From Phlegmacium glaucopus (lineage: Eukaryota; Basidiomycota; Agaricomycetes; Agaricales; Cortinariaceae), in assembly GCA_015039465.1 (NCBI GenBank), contig MU130477.1, positions 844,910-908,909 of the forward strand: a stretch of DNA of 64,000 nt, read 5' to 3'. Numbering within the stretch: position 1 is the stretch's first letter; every line of letters begins with the position of its first letter. The translations under genes and the position numbers were made by a program. Positions 19,540 through 31,505 of this stretch are shown piece after piece. The notes beneath the pieces were generated by a model. That model saw only the letters and a list, made by a program, of their open reading frames with translations, did not search any database and was not told where the DNA came from.

Positions 19540-22393
19540 AGTCAAGGAAAGCAAGACTTTGACTCGTCCTGGACACGCTGTGTGACTTGTTTCCAGACGG
19601 TAGACCTTGGATCCTTTCAATTTGGACCGCCAGACACTTTGCGCAATCGGAACCTGGCGGCCTGCCAGTATATCCTGCACTTGTTGTTGGTACCAAACTT
19701 CATCCCACTCAGTCCAGTGTCCCCAATTAAGGGCATTGATATTGGGATTATCCCAATGGACAGGAGTTGGCCACCAAGAGACATCCGCATCTGAGAGCCA
19801 TTACCTGTAATGATATCAGTAAAAATATAGGTAGAAAATATAATGAAGGTGACATACCGGTGTAGCAGTGGTACAAACCACATATTGTAAGGATCTCATT
19901 GTCCATGAGCTTATCATCCCAATATGTGATACCCGCTTTATCCGTGAAAGAAAATCCTTGGCGATGAACGGTCACCGCAGAAGATGGTCCAAGTGCCGCG
20001 CAATCATGGCCAAGGTGTTCTTTTGCAATCCGACCTATGAGTCCACCCTCCAGCAGTGCAGCACGTCCTCGAGGAGATGAGAGAAGCCTCGCTTGTTCCT
20101 GAATATACGAGTGGTAATTGGACACATTGAACCTGTAATCCTGGACACGGATGGGGATCACAGTGCAAACAGTTTTGATGCTCGATGGGACGGAAATGGG
20201 TGGCAGAGGCTGCAGTGTGTGGAAGCGGATGCCTTCATCGATGAGAACATACCCCAATGATATTGCAGAAAAATCCTTTTCTATCAGGAGGCAATAGACA
20301 AAGAGGGCATCGGCAGCAGTGGTTAAGGCAATGGTCCAGGGACAGTGGGGTTCATCGCAAAGACTGGGAGGACACAAGAAGAAAAAATCATCATTTTGTT
20401 TTGAGATAACTTGATTTGAATATTGTGGATCCACACGACTACGATTACCAGGATGAAGATCCCACAGTTGCGAGCTTGGACCAGCTGCCAATCAAAGCCC
20501 CTGGAGGAACGTCAAGATAGGTGCAGCAAAATCTGCTGATGGAGGGTTTTTGCTAATATCGTTCTTGATGTTTTCTTCCCATTCTTTGAGGTCCACTGGG
20601 GGACTTGTTTGCAAGGGCAGGGGAGGGACGAAACCATAATGGAATGCCAAGTAACCTAATATGTGGTAAATTGAGATTGTTGTTTTTTAAAAATAAAAAA
20701 AAACAAACCTAATATGTCAAAGCTATCTTGGGTAAGGTCAAGCTTGGAACGGGTATCCAAAGAATATGAAAGGAACAATTTCTTGAACCGTCCAGAAGGT
20801 GGCATTACATAGAGTTGACGAACTCGCTCTCGGTAGAACACTTCATGCTCTGCTTGTTCCGAAGTGCCTTGATCATCAGCAAGAGGGATAGGAGCAGAGG
20901 TTACACAGGCAAACACAGGCTTGTCATCAGCATCGTCGTCTGGTGGGCCAAAGTAATCGCAAGCATCCCATACATTATTGTACGAGTCATAGACTAGTTG
21001 CAAATTTGATTAAGAGGAAAGGATATCCTCACCCTCTCGTCTAGTGACTCTAGTACAGACAGGTTGCTGAGGGTCCTCATCACTCCAATCCCAGATGAAG
21101 ACGTCAACTTTTCTGATGGGCGGCTTTCTTTCGCGATTGAGACGACTCTGACGTTGTAGTGTCATTTCATTTGCAAATTTTTTTCTTGTTAAGCGTGTCA
21201 CGAGTGTTGAAGAATTTGAGCCATGGTTTTGTCACAATGTAGGCCTTCCGATTTGCCTGAAAGTTGGCTATGGACACATTAGACGCCGCTGAGCCTTCAT
21301 TGGTCCCTTGGTGTGGCTGCTGTTCCTTGAAAATTGGCTGCAGCAAGAATTCCCACAATTGTGGACGGGATACCATAAGACCCAAAGGCAGAAGGGTAGA
21401 GGGCAGAAGGGCAGAAGGCAGAATGGCGGTTGGAGTTCGCACTATGATTGTAGCAGCAGCTTGTAGGAGTTCTGGGGGGGGCTGAAGATATGCGAGCTGT
21501 GGTCTCTCTTTGACCACCTTCTGATGCCTGTCCGTCCATGGGTACCAGACGGGAACATTCAAGGAAGTGTACCACTTTACTTGCGGTTGACCATCCTTTT
21601 TATTTTCAAGGAAGTCAAGAAATATGCCGACACGTGGGCAATACCTTGAAAAATCGCATACTGTGGATGATTGCAAGCTAGAGAGCCAGGACTGCAAAAT
21701 TCCCTTAGATTCGAGATAGGTGAACCATTTGGGAATCTCGACGTTCACATTGTTGTGTTCAAAGTGCCCGAGGAGGAATGATAGCTGGGCCATCCACACA
21801 ACAAACCAGTCTCATGCCGTTGTAGCTTGAAGATGGGCAGCACGGGGACTGTTGAAAGGGAGGCAGTAGCCAAGGTGTGAAGGTGTGATTGGAGATAAGG
21901 AGGGACCGAGGAGGAAGCTTTTGTTACTTTTCAAAAGAGACATAATGAGGATTAATAAATCTTCTAGATCCATCCATTGTGCAACCTTTTCAGACCTGAG
22001 GACAAACTTTCCATCATGTTCTGAAGAGGAACAAATATATGCTGATATATCGTGAAGAGAGTCGAATGCAGCTCCATCGAAATGTGGTATTAAGGGAACA
22101 AAATCCAGAAAACCGTATGGCATTGTCCACCACTGAGGGTGTTGAAATTGGTCGAGTTGAGCATTTTGTTGCGTAAATTGATATCGGCCGGGATCAGTTG
22201 GAGCAGGAACAAGAACATGATGGCTGCAGTTAGGGGAGTAGTAGATAGTGCCGTCGTGTAAAAACGCAAGGCCCTTGGAGTTGTTCATTGAATGATTGGA
22301 GAAATCAAGTTGGAATATCAGAGGTTTTGAGGGGTGTTGAGGGTTTGTTAACCGGTGATCAATAAGGCAGGGCAACCACAGAACGTCGTTCAA
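19540..22393 (-). pseudogene. Multi-exon basidiomycete orphan gene (probably degraded)
   Basis: A run of minus-strand exons in order: 22393-21812 (about 190 codons, with FLHDGTIYYSPNCSHHVLVP), 21799-21167 (WMAQLSFLLGHFEH, a proline/leucine-rich middle), a segment with KVDVFIWDWSDEDPQQPVCT (about 21100-21030), one with YNNVWDACDYFGPPDDDADD (about 20985-20930), and 20491-19868. After an intron, a C-terminal exon reads WWPTPVHWDNPNINALNWGHW (about 19790-19720) and WRSKLKGSKVYRLE. The WDWS, FGPPDDD and WWPTP blocks are typical of a large family of basidiomycete hypothetical proteins of unknown function. Joints between exons are not all clean, so it may be a pseudogene. No enzyme motif seen. Confidence 0.6.
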
Positions 22394-23110
22394 GATGGTA
22401 AGGTATTGAGAATAAAAGTTGAATGTTTACGAGATTGTGAGTTTGCGAGTTTGCTAAACGGCGTTCTATAGGGCAACCACAGAACATCGTTCAAGAATGG
22501 GACAATTGTACTGGGGCAACCAGCACAATTCGAAGTGGAAGTGGGGGTTGAGAGTGAACGGTGATTGTGTGAATTCAAAGTTAGTAAAAAAAAATTGATA
22601 TCACTAAGCGAGTTGCGTAAGCAAGATGTGATGCATGAGTGATAAGTGTGACTCATCGCTTTACATCATCTTTCCTCCCACCACATTGTCTTTCCTCTCC
22701 TCGGTGTGAGCTGGTTGCCCCAGTTCACACCGATGACTGCCTCGATTGCCAGCTGTAACATCTTATTCAAAACACTCATCGTCGTTCCTCCCATCATCGA
22801 TATCGCCAGCTGTAATATGGTTGCCCTATATTACAGTAATATCTTATTCAAAAAACTCAGAACAAGCGACCAACCATCTAATAATTCTAAAGGAAATCCA
22901 AGTTTCCTCACCACACAAATCCATCCTTGTCCTTCATCCCTCTCTCATCTTCCAACTCCCCTTCATCCATAAACGGGTTCCATGGTGTATATTCCAACTT
23001 GATTTCAGGCCGCAGCAACCTGTCTTCGAGAGCATGGCTCATTATCTTCAAGTTTTCGCTAGCTGTCTGTTTTTCAAATGTTATCTGATATTCCAAGCTA
23101 TAAGGAGAAC
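22236..23110. repeat. Direct duplication, copy 1 (carries hairpin cluster 1)
   Basis: Sequence from AGTGCCGTCGTGTAAAAACG to TTATCTGATATTCCAAGC recurs at 26076-26755 in the same orientation with about 85-90% identity by eye and some deletions. The duplicated block includes part of the first exon of the minus-strand orphan gene and five GGGCAACC/GGTTGCCC hairpins, so it is not a simple transposon copy. Confidence 0.8.
22370..22826. repeat. Hairpin cluster 1 (core GGGCAACC / GGTTGCCC)
   Basis: Cores lie at 22370, 22471 and 22514 (GGGCAACC) and at 22713 and 22819 (GGTTGCCC). Arms are locus-specific: AATTGTACTGG with CCAGCACAATT around 22514; GGTGTGAGCTGG with CCAGTTCACACC around 22713; and CTGTAATAT with ATATTACAG (perfect) around 22819. 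Orientation flips between 22521 and 22713. Confidence 0.8.
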
Positions 23111-23189
23111 TCCACATACGTGGAAGAGGAATGGCATCCAAAAATTCCAGGTCCACATCATCAAGACGAGCAGGATTAGAATGTTTACC

Positions 23190-24650
23190 GACATTCCAAT
23201 TCTGTTCAACGTCTGGCCTTCTTCCGCAGAAACGTTACCCCTCTTAGCCTGTACTCAGTTAGTCATTATCCCCAGTTTACGACAACTCCTCACCTTTTTC
23301 TCCCAAATAATGATTTCCGATGAAGCAGCTGAACTTCCACTTGCGATGAAGTGGGTGTCCATAGTAGTCATAGCCTATTGCCTTGGTAAGTTACCTGAAA
23401 GTCTATTAATTGTGAATCTTACATCAAGTGCCTGTATAGCAGTTGAACAACCCGCTTGTCTTATAATCTGTGAAGGGATAGGCGATGCCATCGAAAAAAT
23501 GTATATTTTTCCATGATCACTTCCGCACGCAACAACGGAAGAATCTTCAGCGAAGACCCCAACTTTGATGCATCTTTTCTCTGTCGGGATCGCAAATGTA
23601 TAGGATGGTGACGATCGTGGTAAGTCATAGAGATCAAATCCTTTTGAAAGATTATCAACTAATAATAGTTTCTCCCGGGAACAGATGTTCGCATGACCAC
23701 TAGACTATGGTTATTCATATGACCAGAGTCTAGTTTCTGAACTGAATGACTTACATGCCAGACTTCAGTAATTTCTGCCAGTCTTCTTTCCCAGATTCAG
23801 CATCGCGGCATATCCTAAGTTATATCAATTAGGTATCAATCTGTGTGTGAGTACCAACTCACATCTCTCCCACTTCTAGCACAAAAATTAATATTTTTTC
23901 ATAGTCCTCATAGAATTTGATAGCACGCGCAATAGAAACCTTCTTATCGGCATTGACGGTGTTCTTCCATAGCATTATCATTGTTCCTAGTTACCCAAGT
24001 AATGTAACCTCATGTTGCTCATAAGACAAAGTTACTAACCATGTTTTCCCAACTCGTAGAGTGTGATATGACCGTGGTGACTAGAAACCGCCAGACATGA
24101 CTGGGTTGAATCAAAGGCTATAGCTTCGACCGGGTCACTTGGTTCAAATGCTCGGGTGCTGGCTAATTCGAGCATCGGGGTCTAAGAAGAGTTGGGTAAA
24201 TTTTTGGTTTCTTTCTATAAGGAGTCCAACTCACATCTATTCTAGAGCGTTGGTATATGACAACTAGGCCACGACCGGTGCCAAAAGCAATTGGCTGCAA
24301 ATCCTCGTTACTTTGTCCTCCAAGCCACACAAGACAGGTTATTTGGCCCCATCTTTTCTTGTGATCTTTGATAATTTGGCGACATTTTCTTGTTGGTATA
24401 TCCCAAATTCAGACGGTCTCGTTGTCGCCACCACTCGCCAGGAGCTCTCCATTATGATTGAATGACACACAATTTATTGGACCCTTCATTCCATTGAACT
24501 TGCCATACCGTATATATTTCTAGTCCCAACTTTGAACCCATGATCATTGCACCAGAAATATAATAACATACCTCTCCTCCAGAGCCGAAGGTACCAGTGA
24601 GAAATTTAAAGGCGTTGATCAGCAAGTTTGTGAACATGTTTATGCAGTTG
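23190..24650 (-). pseudogene. WD40-repeat protein (premature stop)
   Basis: Minus-strand multi-exon gene for a beta-propeller scaffold protein. Exon order from the right: GPINCVSFNHNGELLASGGDNETV (about 24485-24415), a TGA stop, then IWDIPTRKCRQIIKDHKK and IAFGTGRGLVVIYQRS. After an intron come AFDSTQSCLAVSSHHGHITLYEL (about 24120-24060), a spliced GTMIMLWKNT segment, and LLLVDNLSKGFDLYDLPRS with VVACGSDHGKIYIF (about 23680-23490). The last is FIASGSSAASSEIIIWEKK (about 23360-23300). The stop falls in ETV-stop-IWD, where Arg (CGA) would restore the usual V-R-I-W-D strand, so it is a likely CpG decay product. The family is common in basidiomycetes; partner unknown. Confidence 0.82.
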
Positions 24651-24979
24651 AGGTGTTTTGTAGATATAGGTAACAACTAGATTTTCATGCTTCAGCATTA
24701 TTTATCTTTTCGTATCTAATTGTATTAGTTCATATTGTCAAAATCTAATTGTATTTGTATACAAAACTTGACAACGCTGACAGCAATCTAAGCGTCGGAC
24801 ACCCACTGGAGAAATTTCCATTATTGGCACCAAGCGTGCATAACTAACAATGAGTACAAGGCGGCATGTAAATTCAAATGTATGTATAGTACAAGAACAT
24901 GGATACAAGGCAGCAGTACTTTCAGGACGGTCGCAGTATATAAATCCAAATAAAATGTATTTCACTTTTACAAAACACC

Positions 24980-25883
24980 ATGGACGCTCAAATAGAAAGA
25001 CATCAACCTCTCATAACAGCAAGACTTATTTTCACACCAAAAGCCTTCCCCCCACCTCCAATCATCACAGTGCGGATGGAATTTCCTTCCATCACCATCC
25101 TCCAGCAACATGAACGCTCGTCAACACCTGAAATCAGGAAGCGTTCCTCGACCCCAAAAAGACAAACTACACCTCATCGTGGTGCTACCCCAAAAGGGAA
25201 ACAAAGGCATACAGACACTTCTGTGGCCTTCGGAAACAACATGGATGTGGACTCAGAGACTGTACCCAAGTGTACCCCTACCCCCAAAAGACATGCTACG
25301 CCTCGACGTGGTGCTATGCCAATAGAGACTTGAATACCGCAAGGCACTTCCATAGCCTTTGAAAACGACATGAACCTGGGGAGTCCTCTGTCATCTCTGT
25401 CAGATGAAAGCAATGAGTCTGAGGAAGACGGAGAAGCGAACAAGAAGACCCCGAAACCGCAGGGAGAGGCAGGTCGTCCACAGTCTGGCGGATATAATTT
25501 ACAAGATAAGCTGGGTTGGAATGATAGGACCTATGAAATCATCGTAGTAAGTCTTTCAAAGTTGTTGTGAAGCATTCTGACAAAACTTACAGGCTCTAGT
25601 ACACAAACTAGCAAAAACGAAGTTAAACACCACAAAGAGTTTCCGTTCACAGGATATGAAGATAGTTAAACAGATCTGCAACACCGTCAGTTTTCCAGGC
25701 ATTCATCAGATATTAAGACTTACCCTTATCACTAAGGTCAGCAAAGAATATCCCATTTTGAAAGACTATGAGAAAGATTGGCCCACACGTGATATGCTCA
25801 AACTCCACTTGAAGTATACTTCCGAAGCATCACGTTGTTCAGTGGCAGCATCTACAGCTAAAAATATTGAGAAGGTACATTAA
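24980..25883 (+). pseudogene. Two-exon basidiomycete orphan gene
   Basis: From the ATG at 24980 the protein starts with a Pro/Thr/basic-rich region containing a repeated RSSTPKRQTTPHRGATPKGK-type motif. A TGA at about 25331 interrupts the frame. The frame then continues with the acidic LSSLSDESNESEEDGEA and PKPQGEAGRPQSGGYNLQDKLGW. A GTAAGT...ACAG intron (about 25547-25591) leads to HKLAKTKLNTTKSFRSQD and a C-terminal KDYEKDWPTRDMLKLHLKYT block that ends at 25883. The GRPxSGGYxLQ and DWPxRDxLKLHLKYT blocks recur in a basidiomycete hypothetical-protein family. Function unknown. The region 24700-24980 holds nothing recognisable. Confidence 0.55.
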
Positions 25884-26053
25884 TTAACCACTCATAAGGT
25901 CACTAAATTCACCTTGTCAGATTGCAACCCGGGCTATGTCTAAGACAAGTAAATAGATATATTGCAGATGTATAGATCATTTGAGAGTGAATTGTCCATT
26001 GAATGAAATCAAATTGGAATGCCAAAGTTTTTCAGGTGTCCAGGGTGATCTAT

Positions 26054-26802
26054 AGGGCAACGAACATCGTTCGAGGTAGTGCCGTTGTGTAAAAATGCAA
26101 GGCCCTTGGTATTATTCATTGAATGATTAGAAAATCGAGTTGGAATATCAGAGGTTTGAGGTTGTCGAGGGTGTAAAGAGTTTGTTAACTGGTGATCAAT
26201 AGGGCAACCACAGAACGTCGTTCAAGAATGGGACAATTGTACTGGGGCAACCAGCACAATTGGAAGTGGAAGTGGGAGTTGAGAGTGAACTGTGAATTCA
26301 AAGTTGATGGTTATATGACTAAGCAAGATGTGTAAGCAAGATGTGACATGTAAGTGACCATCAACTCACTCATTGTCTTTCCTCCCATCACATTGTCTTT
26401 CCTCCCACCATCGGTGTGAGCTGGTTGCCCCAGTTCACACCGATGACTGCCTTGATTGCCAGCTGTAATATGGTTGCCCCATATTACAGTAATATCTTAT
26501 TCCAAAGACCTGGAACAATCAACCAACCATCTAATCATTCTAAAGGAAATCCAAGTTTCCTCGCCACAAACCCATCCTTGTCCTTCATCCTCTCTCATAT
26601 TCCAACTCCTCTTTGTCCATAAACGGGTTCCATGGTGTTCCAACTTAATTCCAGGCTGCGGCAACCTGTCTGTGAGAGTGCAACTCATTATCTTCAAGTT
26701 TTTGCTAGCCGTCTGTTTTTCAAATGTTATCTGATATTCCAAGCCTAAAGACGCGTATTTACTTCCTCAGTTTTCGAGTTCACGGAAGGTTTCTGGTTGC
26801 CC
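26054..26802. repeat. Hairpin cluster 2 (core GGGCAACC / GGTTGCCC)
   Basis: Cores lie at 26054 (decayed), 26202 and 26245 in the GGGCAACC sense, and at 26423, 26472 and 26795 in the GGTTGCCC sense. Arms around 26472 are CTGTAATAT and ATATTACAG; around 26245 they are AATTGTACTGG and CCAGCACAATT. The one at 26795 is outside the duplicated block and has weaker, different arms (AAGGTTTCTGG and CCATAACTT). Confidence 0.75.
26076..26755. repeat. Direct duplication, copy 2 (carries most of hairpin cluster 2)
   Basis: Second copy of the 22236-23110 block, about 680 bases, with internal deletions relative to copy 1. It keeps the GATCAATAGGGCAACC, ATTGTACTGGGGCAACC and paired GGTGTGAGCTGG/CCAGTTCACACC features in the same order. 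Confidence 0.8.
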
Positions 26803-26995
26803 CATAACTTACTGCGTATGTCATTAGATTCAAAATTCAAATTTTTTTTAATGATTTGTGGGGTATATTCAGTACAGAAAAATCACCATTGATGGAAGTA
26901 AAATTCATGAGGAGCTCCGAGAATTGAATTTTGCTGAGTTTCTGAAAGAAATCTGCATTGGTGAGCCCCTCATCAGATTCAAAAAAGTTATCAAC

Positions 26996-27472
26996 TCACT
27001 TCTTGACTGCAAAGTCAACTCGTCGAGCATCACAACCGCCCATATTCACAAGATCTTGTGGATCACACTTTCCAATACACATAACGAAAATGTCTCCTCT
27101 CCAGGCTTTCCCAATCTGTTGCAATGCCTGGTTAGTTGGTAAAGCAGAGCCTCCCTTGCATGAAAGCTGAAATTTGTGACACTTTGAACCTTCAAGGACA
27201 GCCACCCTGAAATAATAGATACGTCCATTCTCCCGGAATGCACCACCAGCCTGTTCAAGCTTCGCCTGCTGATCGTCCTGGGTGACGATTTTGAAGAAGA
27301 ATGGTTTTCCCTTGTCATATCGGTACAATCTTCCCATGAGAGTATAATAGTTGACCTGGTTAGATGAGTAGGTAGTTCCATAACCAAATATAATGAGCTC
27401 ACCCTCTTTGAGTGGAGAATAGGAGTTTTCCATGGCATTTTCGATTGGGCAAAGTGCCTCTTCCTCATTCAT
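26996..27472 (-). CDS. Unidentified 158-residue protein
   Basis: Minus-strand frame from an ATG at 27472. The protein begins with an acidic stretch (MNEEEALCPIENAMENS), followed by alternating hydrophobic and aromatic residues such as GELIIFGYGTTYSSNQVNYY and MGRLYRYDKGKPFFFKIV. A Cys/Lys-rich segment (CKGGSALPTNQ) and a DIFVMCIGKCDPQDL tail follow. The composition looks like a compact beta-rich globular domain. No family recognised. It may continue through an intron below 26996, where the frame ends in KK. Its flanks hold repeat sequence. Confidence 0.4.
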   Translation of the reverse strand: MNEEEALCPIENAMENSYSPLKEGELIIFGYGTTYSSNQVNYYTLMGRLYRYDKGKPFFFKIVTQDDQQAKLEQAGGAFRENGRIYYFRVAVLEGSKCHKFQLSCKGGSALPTNQALQQIGKAWRGDIFVMCIGKCDPQDLVNMGGCDARRVDFAVKK

Positions 27473-27680
27473 AATTTATGTATCTCATGTATCACAATAA
27501 TCCACATTTTTTTATGAAGCGCGGTGTTCTTTCTTTTGCCTGTAGTGGCAGTACTATTCAATGCATTCAACTGAGCATAGTACCTTCCCCGTTCATAATT
27601 TATGTATCTCATATTGTTTAGGCATCACAATAATAATGTGCATTTTCTATGAAACACAGTATTCTTTATTTTGCCCGATA
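27470..27680. repeat. Tandem duplication of about 120 bases
   Basis: TTTATGTATCTCAT, ATCACAATAAT and a TATGAARCRCRGTRTTCTTT block occur twice in the same order and orientation, starting at about 27474 and 27598. Open frames over the second copy (27561-27959) have no protein-like character and are not called. From 27680 to 28100 only a short possible exon (KSPRQSHASPDPIQRA, near 27965) is seen. Confidence 0.65.
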
Positions 27681-28100
27681 TCTTTATCAAACAAAGTTCT
27701 ATATTGCATTGGTAGCTTGCAGTTAGTACCATTCAATCCATTCAACCTGTCTAAGGTGACCAACAATAAATGTAACCTGTGTTGCTATGCGACAACTGCC
27801 CCTTATCAGTTTGCATTACCGAAGGTGGCTGAACAATACTTTTGTTTAAGAGAATATATAATTGCTTTGATGACCACTCAAATAAACTATGTTCTCACAT
27901 TTCTGGAATACTACGGTATCTGCCCAAGACAACGAGCAGATACAGCCTGTCACCTCTAATACAATGAAATCTCCTCGCCAATCTCATGCTTCACCAGACC
28001 CTATCCAGCGTGCACCTACGGATCATTTAGAAGACAGCCAAAAGCCAATGCGATCAAAAGTAAGGATTAATAATTAAGTGCGATACCAAACTCATGATTT

Positions 28101-30500
28101 ATGGAGATTCTGAAGCCGATGGGGTTTGATTTTGAGACCACCACACACGTCCCAGGCCATTTCATACTTAGCGCTGGCCCATCTGAAAATCTGATGGAAG
28201 TTGACACTGTGACCGTTGGACCGGTTCCAGGCCCTCTCACAGTTAGCACTGGCCCGCTTGAGAAACCGATGGAGCCTAACACTTTAGCTGTTTCTGCAAT
28301 GGCGCCACAGCCCACAAAGGCACAGGTGGAAGTCCAGCGCAACCTGTCTCGGAGCCCAACACCAAGATTAGACATGCAAAAAAGGAGAGCCAAACGACGA
28401 CACAATCTAGACACTGATCCAACCACCAATGCAACCACCAATGTGAGTTTAGCGAATGAGCAAGGTAGCAATTATGCTAATAGACACCACAGACACAAAC
28501 AGACAAGGCAAGGGACGTCCCAGGACGTCCCAATGTCAAGAATTGCTATCCAAGAGAAGGACAAGTTGATCGAGTTACTCAAAAATGAGGCGAGTGGTCA
28601 ATTACTGATGATATGGAGGGAGAATAATGTGTTTGTCGCCCATAGTTGGTGTCTTATAGGAAGAACATGGAGTCATTGGTGCAAAAGGTGGATCACATAA
28701 CTGAGGAGTTAAAAACAAAGGATGCAATTCTTGAAAGGGTACAGGCAAAGGAGACAAAGAAACTAGCAGAAGAGGAGGTGGGGAAACCAGTTGATGCAAC
28801 AAACTCAGGTGAACAACCATTGGCCCTCTTGCAGAACACAAACCCTCATTCCAATAATCCTCAGTCTGCCAACAGCGGACACCCTCTTCCCCTTAATCCT
28901 CCACTTCTGTTCAGCAGGCCGACCAGGGATGAAGATGAGGACATGTACATGGGTGATAGTGAAGCAGATAAGTTAGAGGGAAAGGGAACGCAGAAGAAGA
29001 CTATGCGAAAGAGGAAGGGGAAGGCTTGGGAGGTTGAGGACCACAACAGTGACACCATGAGTGAGTTGGACATGAGCGAGTTGGACGTGAGCAGGTCAGA
29101 CATGAGCGGGTCAGACAAGGGGGAGTTGGACAAGGGGGAGGAGGCTCCACGGGTAAAGGTTGTGATTGTGAGTAGTGACGCCGAAAGTGAATTAGACGAG
29201 GTTTTGAATATTATAAAGCCCTCTGGGTCATCACGGGTGCAGCCTCCCTATAAATTTTTGAAGCCAAAAGGAGGTGGAGGTCCTTGCCTACAAGTGAAAC
29301 CCTCGCAGGTACTGCCAGATACAGATGGCAGCTCTGAATCCGACAACCCACCACATGTCTTCAATACCATCCCCAATCCCTTAAACTTGCCCCATGACAC
29401 TTTGGTGGCACTCACACAAACAATCTTGGGTGTGATCGGACAAAAAGATATTTTATCAACACAGAAAAGGAGGAGAAAGATCAAATCTGAGAAGATCAAG
29501 CAGCCAACGGTTTGAGAGAGTAGGACCAGCCAAAAAAAATTGGGGGTAATGTGATTCTTTGATCAAAAAGCAGGAATGAACTAATGATTTCACTAGGCCA
29601 TGTGTCATAAGGAAATGAATATCCTCCTCGAGATTAAGAACGACAAGAATATTGTCTTGAAGACGCCGCCATCCAAGAAAGAGATCGAGGACTTTGCTGA
29701 AGAAAGAGGACCAGGCCCTGTACTGAAGCCCATGCGCCTGTCCTTCGATGTTTCGGCATCGCATGCATGGAACATCGACTTGGTTGAGCAATTCGTTGGT
29801 CAGGTTAAGAGGAACCACACAATTGGAGAAGCTGAAGAATCGCTCCTCTATGAATTATTCGTGCAGCGTTTTTACAGTCTGAAGCGGGAATACAATAAAT
29901 GGAAGCTCAAGGATGGGGAGGACACTGTGCAGCGGGCACAACGTGTAAAAGAGCTCAAAAGGTTGGAGAGAGGAATGCGGAGGAAGGACACTAGACGAAA
30001 TAACGTGAGTTAAGTTTCAACACTTCGGAAGATTAGGCTCACATCTCGGATACAGCTTTTTGCAGGATCGCTTGGATATCGCTGAAGGCAATAGAGAAGG
30101 CAAGGATGGAAGGGTGGACCCGGTCTGGGATTTCCTGTACAATGCTACCAAACTCCTACCTTGCAAGGGTATGAGTTCTGACGAAAGCGGTCAAGAGGGT
30201 TGGGGCTCCCCATACTATATCAGGGCCAGGGAGTGGCAAAACAGGGAGCTAATACTGTATCTTCAGATGATAGATTGAGACAGGAAGCGGACTAACGCTT
30301 ACAGAAATAACAGGCCAGGTAACCCCCCTCGAGAACGACAAAGAATTGTGGCAGCAGCTACTAGCATTCGAAAGGCAATACCGAATCTTCCAAAGAACTT
30401 CTACGACAAAACCTGGTATGCTGGTTTAAGTGCTTGGGATGAGGCACTGTTGAGAGCAGGGCCTGCTTTAAATATACCTATTGTCGTTGCATACAATTAG
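28101..30500 (+). pseudogene. Multi-exon basidiomycete orphan gene with coiled-coil and acidic regions
   Basis: A chain of plus-strand exons. 28101-28600 encodes a Pro/Thr-rich region, a basic RRAKRRHNLD patch and AIQEKDKLIELLKNEA. The next exon (about 28655-29515) starts with a likely coiled coil (MESLVQKVDHITEELKTKDAILERVQAKE). It goes on to a long acidic segment with SELDMSELDVSRSDMSGSDK-type repeats. 29600-30009 contains PSKKEIEDFAEERGPGPVLK and a helical KLKDGEDTVQRAQRVKELKR. After a short intron come GMSSDESGQEG, a WGSPYYIRAREWQN block and the terminal RPGNPPRERQR with NFYDKTWYAGL. The MSSDES...RPGNPPR...LPKNFYD order is a recurrent basidiomycete family of unknown function. Confidence 0.55.
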
Positions 30501-30639
30501 AATACTGTATTTAGGGTAAATGAACATATATTTACTTATGGGCTTGAAGCCAGTGTCGTAAACTCTGTCCGAGGATACCATAGCGCTTTCAAGGCTTAGG
30601 GCGAACAGTTGGCGACCAAGATCCAAAAGGATTTATTGG

Positions 30640-30893
30640 TACTCTAGGGCAACCAGAGTACCTTCAAATGAAGAGGATGTGGGACAATTAAGTGAAGTGA
30701 AGAGATCCAAGCGGATTTGTTGGTACTCTAGGGCAATCAGAGTACAGACGAAGAGGATTTGGGGCAATTAAGTGATGTGAAGCGATCCAAGTGGATCTGT
30801 AGGTACCCTAGGGCAACCAGAGTACCTACGGATGATTAAGCGATGTGAAACGATCCAAATGGATCTGTAGGTACTCTGGGGCAACCAGAGTAC
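30640..30893. repeat. Four tandem units carrying the GGGCAACC hairpin (cluster 3, left part)
   Basis: Cores at 30647, 30731, 30811 and 30879, spaced 84, 80 and 68 bases, each within a unit containing GATCCAANNGGATNTGT. Arms are GTACTCT with AGAGTAC. At 30879 they extend to GTAGGTACTCTGG with CCAGAGTACCTAC, a perfect 13-bp inverted repeat around GGCAA. The right-hand part of the cluster has reversed cores at 31043, 33007 and 33246. Confidence 0.85.
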
Positions 30894-31042
30894 CTACAAA
30901 TGAAGACAATGATTGATGAGGGGAAGCGATGGGAAGTGAGCACAACTTTGTATTTGTTTGTATTTGTTTGTATTTGGCAAAAGCTTCCAGCACACTTTTT
31001 CCAAGTCGGAAGTTTGTATACGATCAACTCTCAGCATACTGT

Positions 31043-31050
31043 GGTTGCCC
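31043..31050. repeat. Reversed hairpin core GGTTGCCC with its own arms
   Basis: Arms GCATACTGTGG (left) and CCATAGCACGC (right) are complementary except for three positions that are all explained by transitions, suggesting an originally perfect pair decayed by C-to-T change. Confidence 0.65.
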
Positions 31051-31505
31051 CATAGCACGCTCTCCGAATCCTCCCTGCTCCTCAATGACTTAATTCATAC
31101 TCTCGCGTCTGAACTTTACACTCCCCCACGTCTTCCTCCAGGAATCCGCCCGGACTGCCCGGAATCCTGGAGGAATCCTGGAATTCCTGGTAAATGGGAA
31201 TATTCCTGGTGGATTCCTAGTGAATTCCCGGTGGATTCCTGGTGGATTCCTAGTGAATTCCTGGTGGATTCCTGGTGGATTCCTAGTGAATTCCTGGTGG
31301 ATTCCTGGTGGATTCCTGGTGGATTCCTAGTAAATTCCTGGTGGATTCCAGTGAAATCAGTTAAGTCATTGACATATTTTGTTTCATTTAATTTTTCCTT
31401 AATCTTGGCAATTTTTTGATTGTAAGATATACATTGAAAATTATATAAATACAAATTCACATTAATAAGTAATTAATAATTATAGTATATTAAAATCTAA
31501 ATAAA

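Noticed and set aside
30640..30893. CRISPR-like regularly spaced repeats
   Set aside because: This is a eukaryotic genome; units are imperfect tandem copies with decayed, non-unique spacers, and no Cas genes exist.
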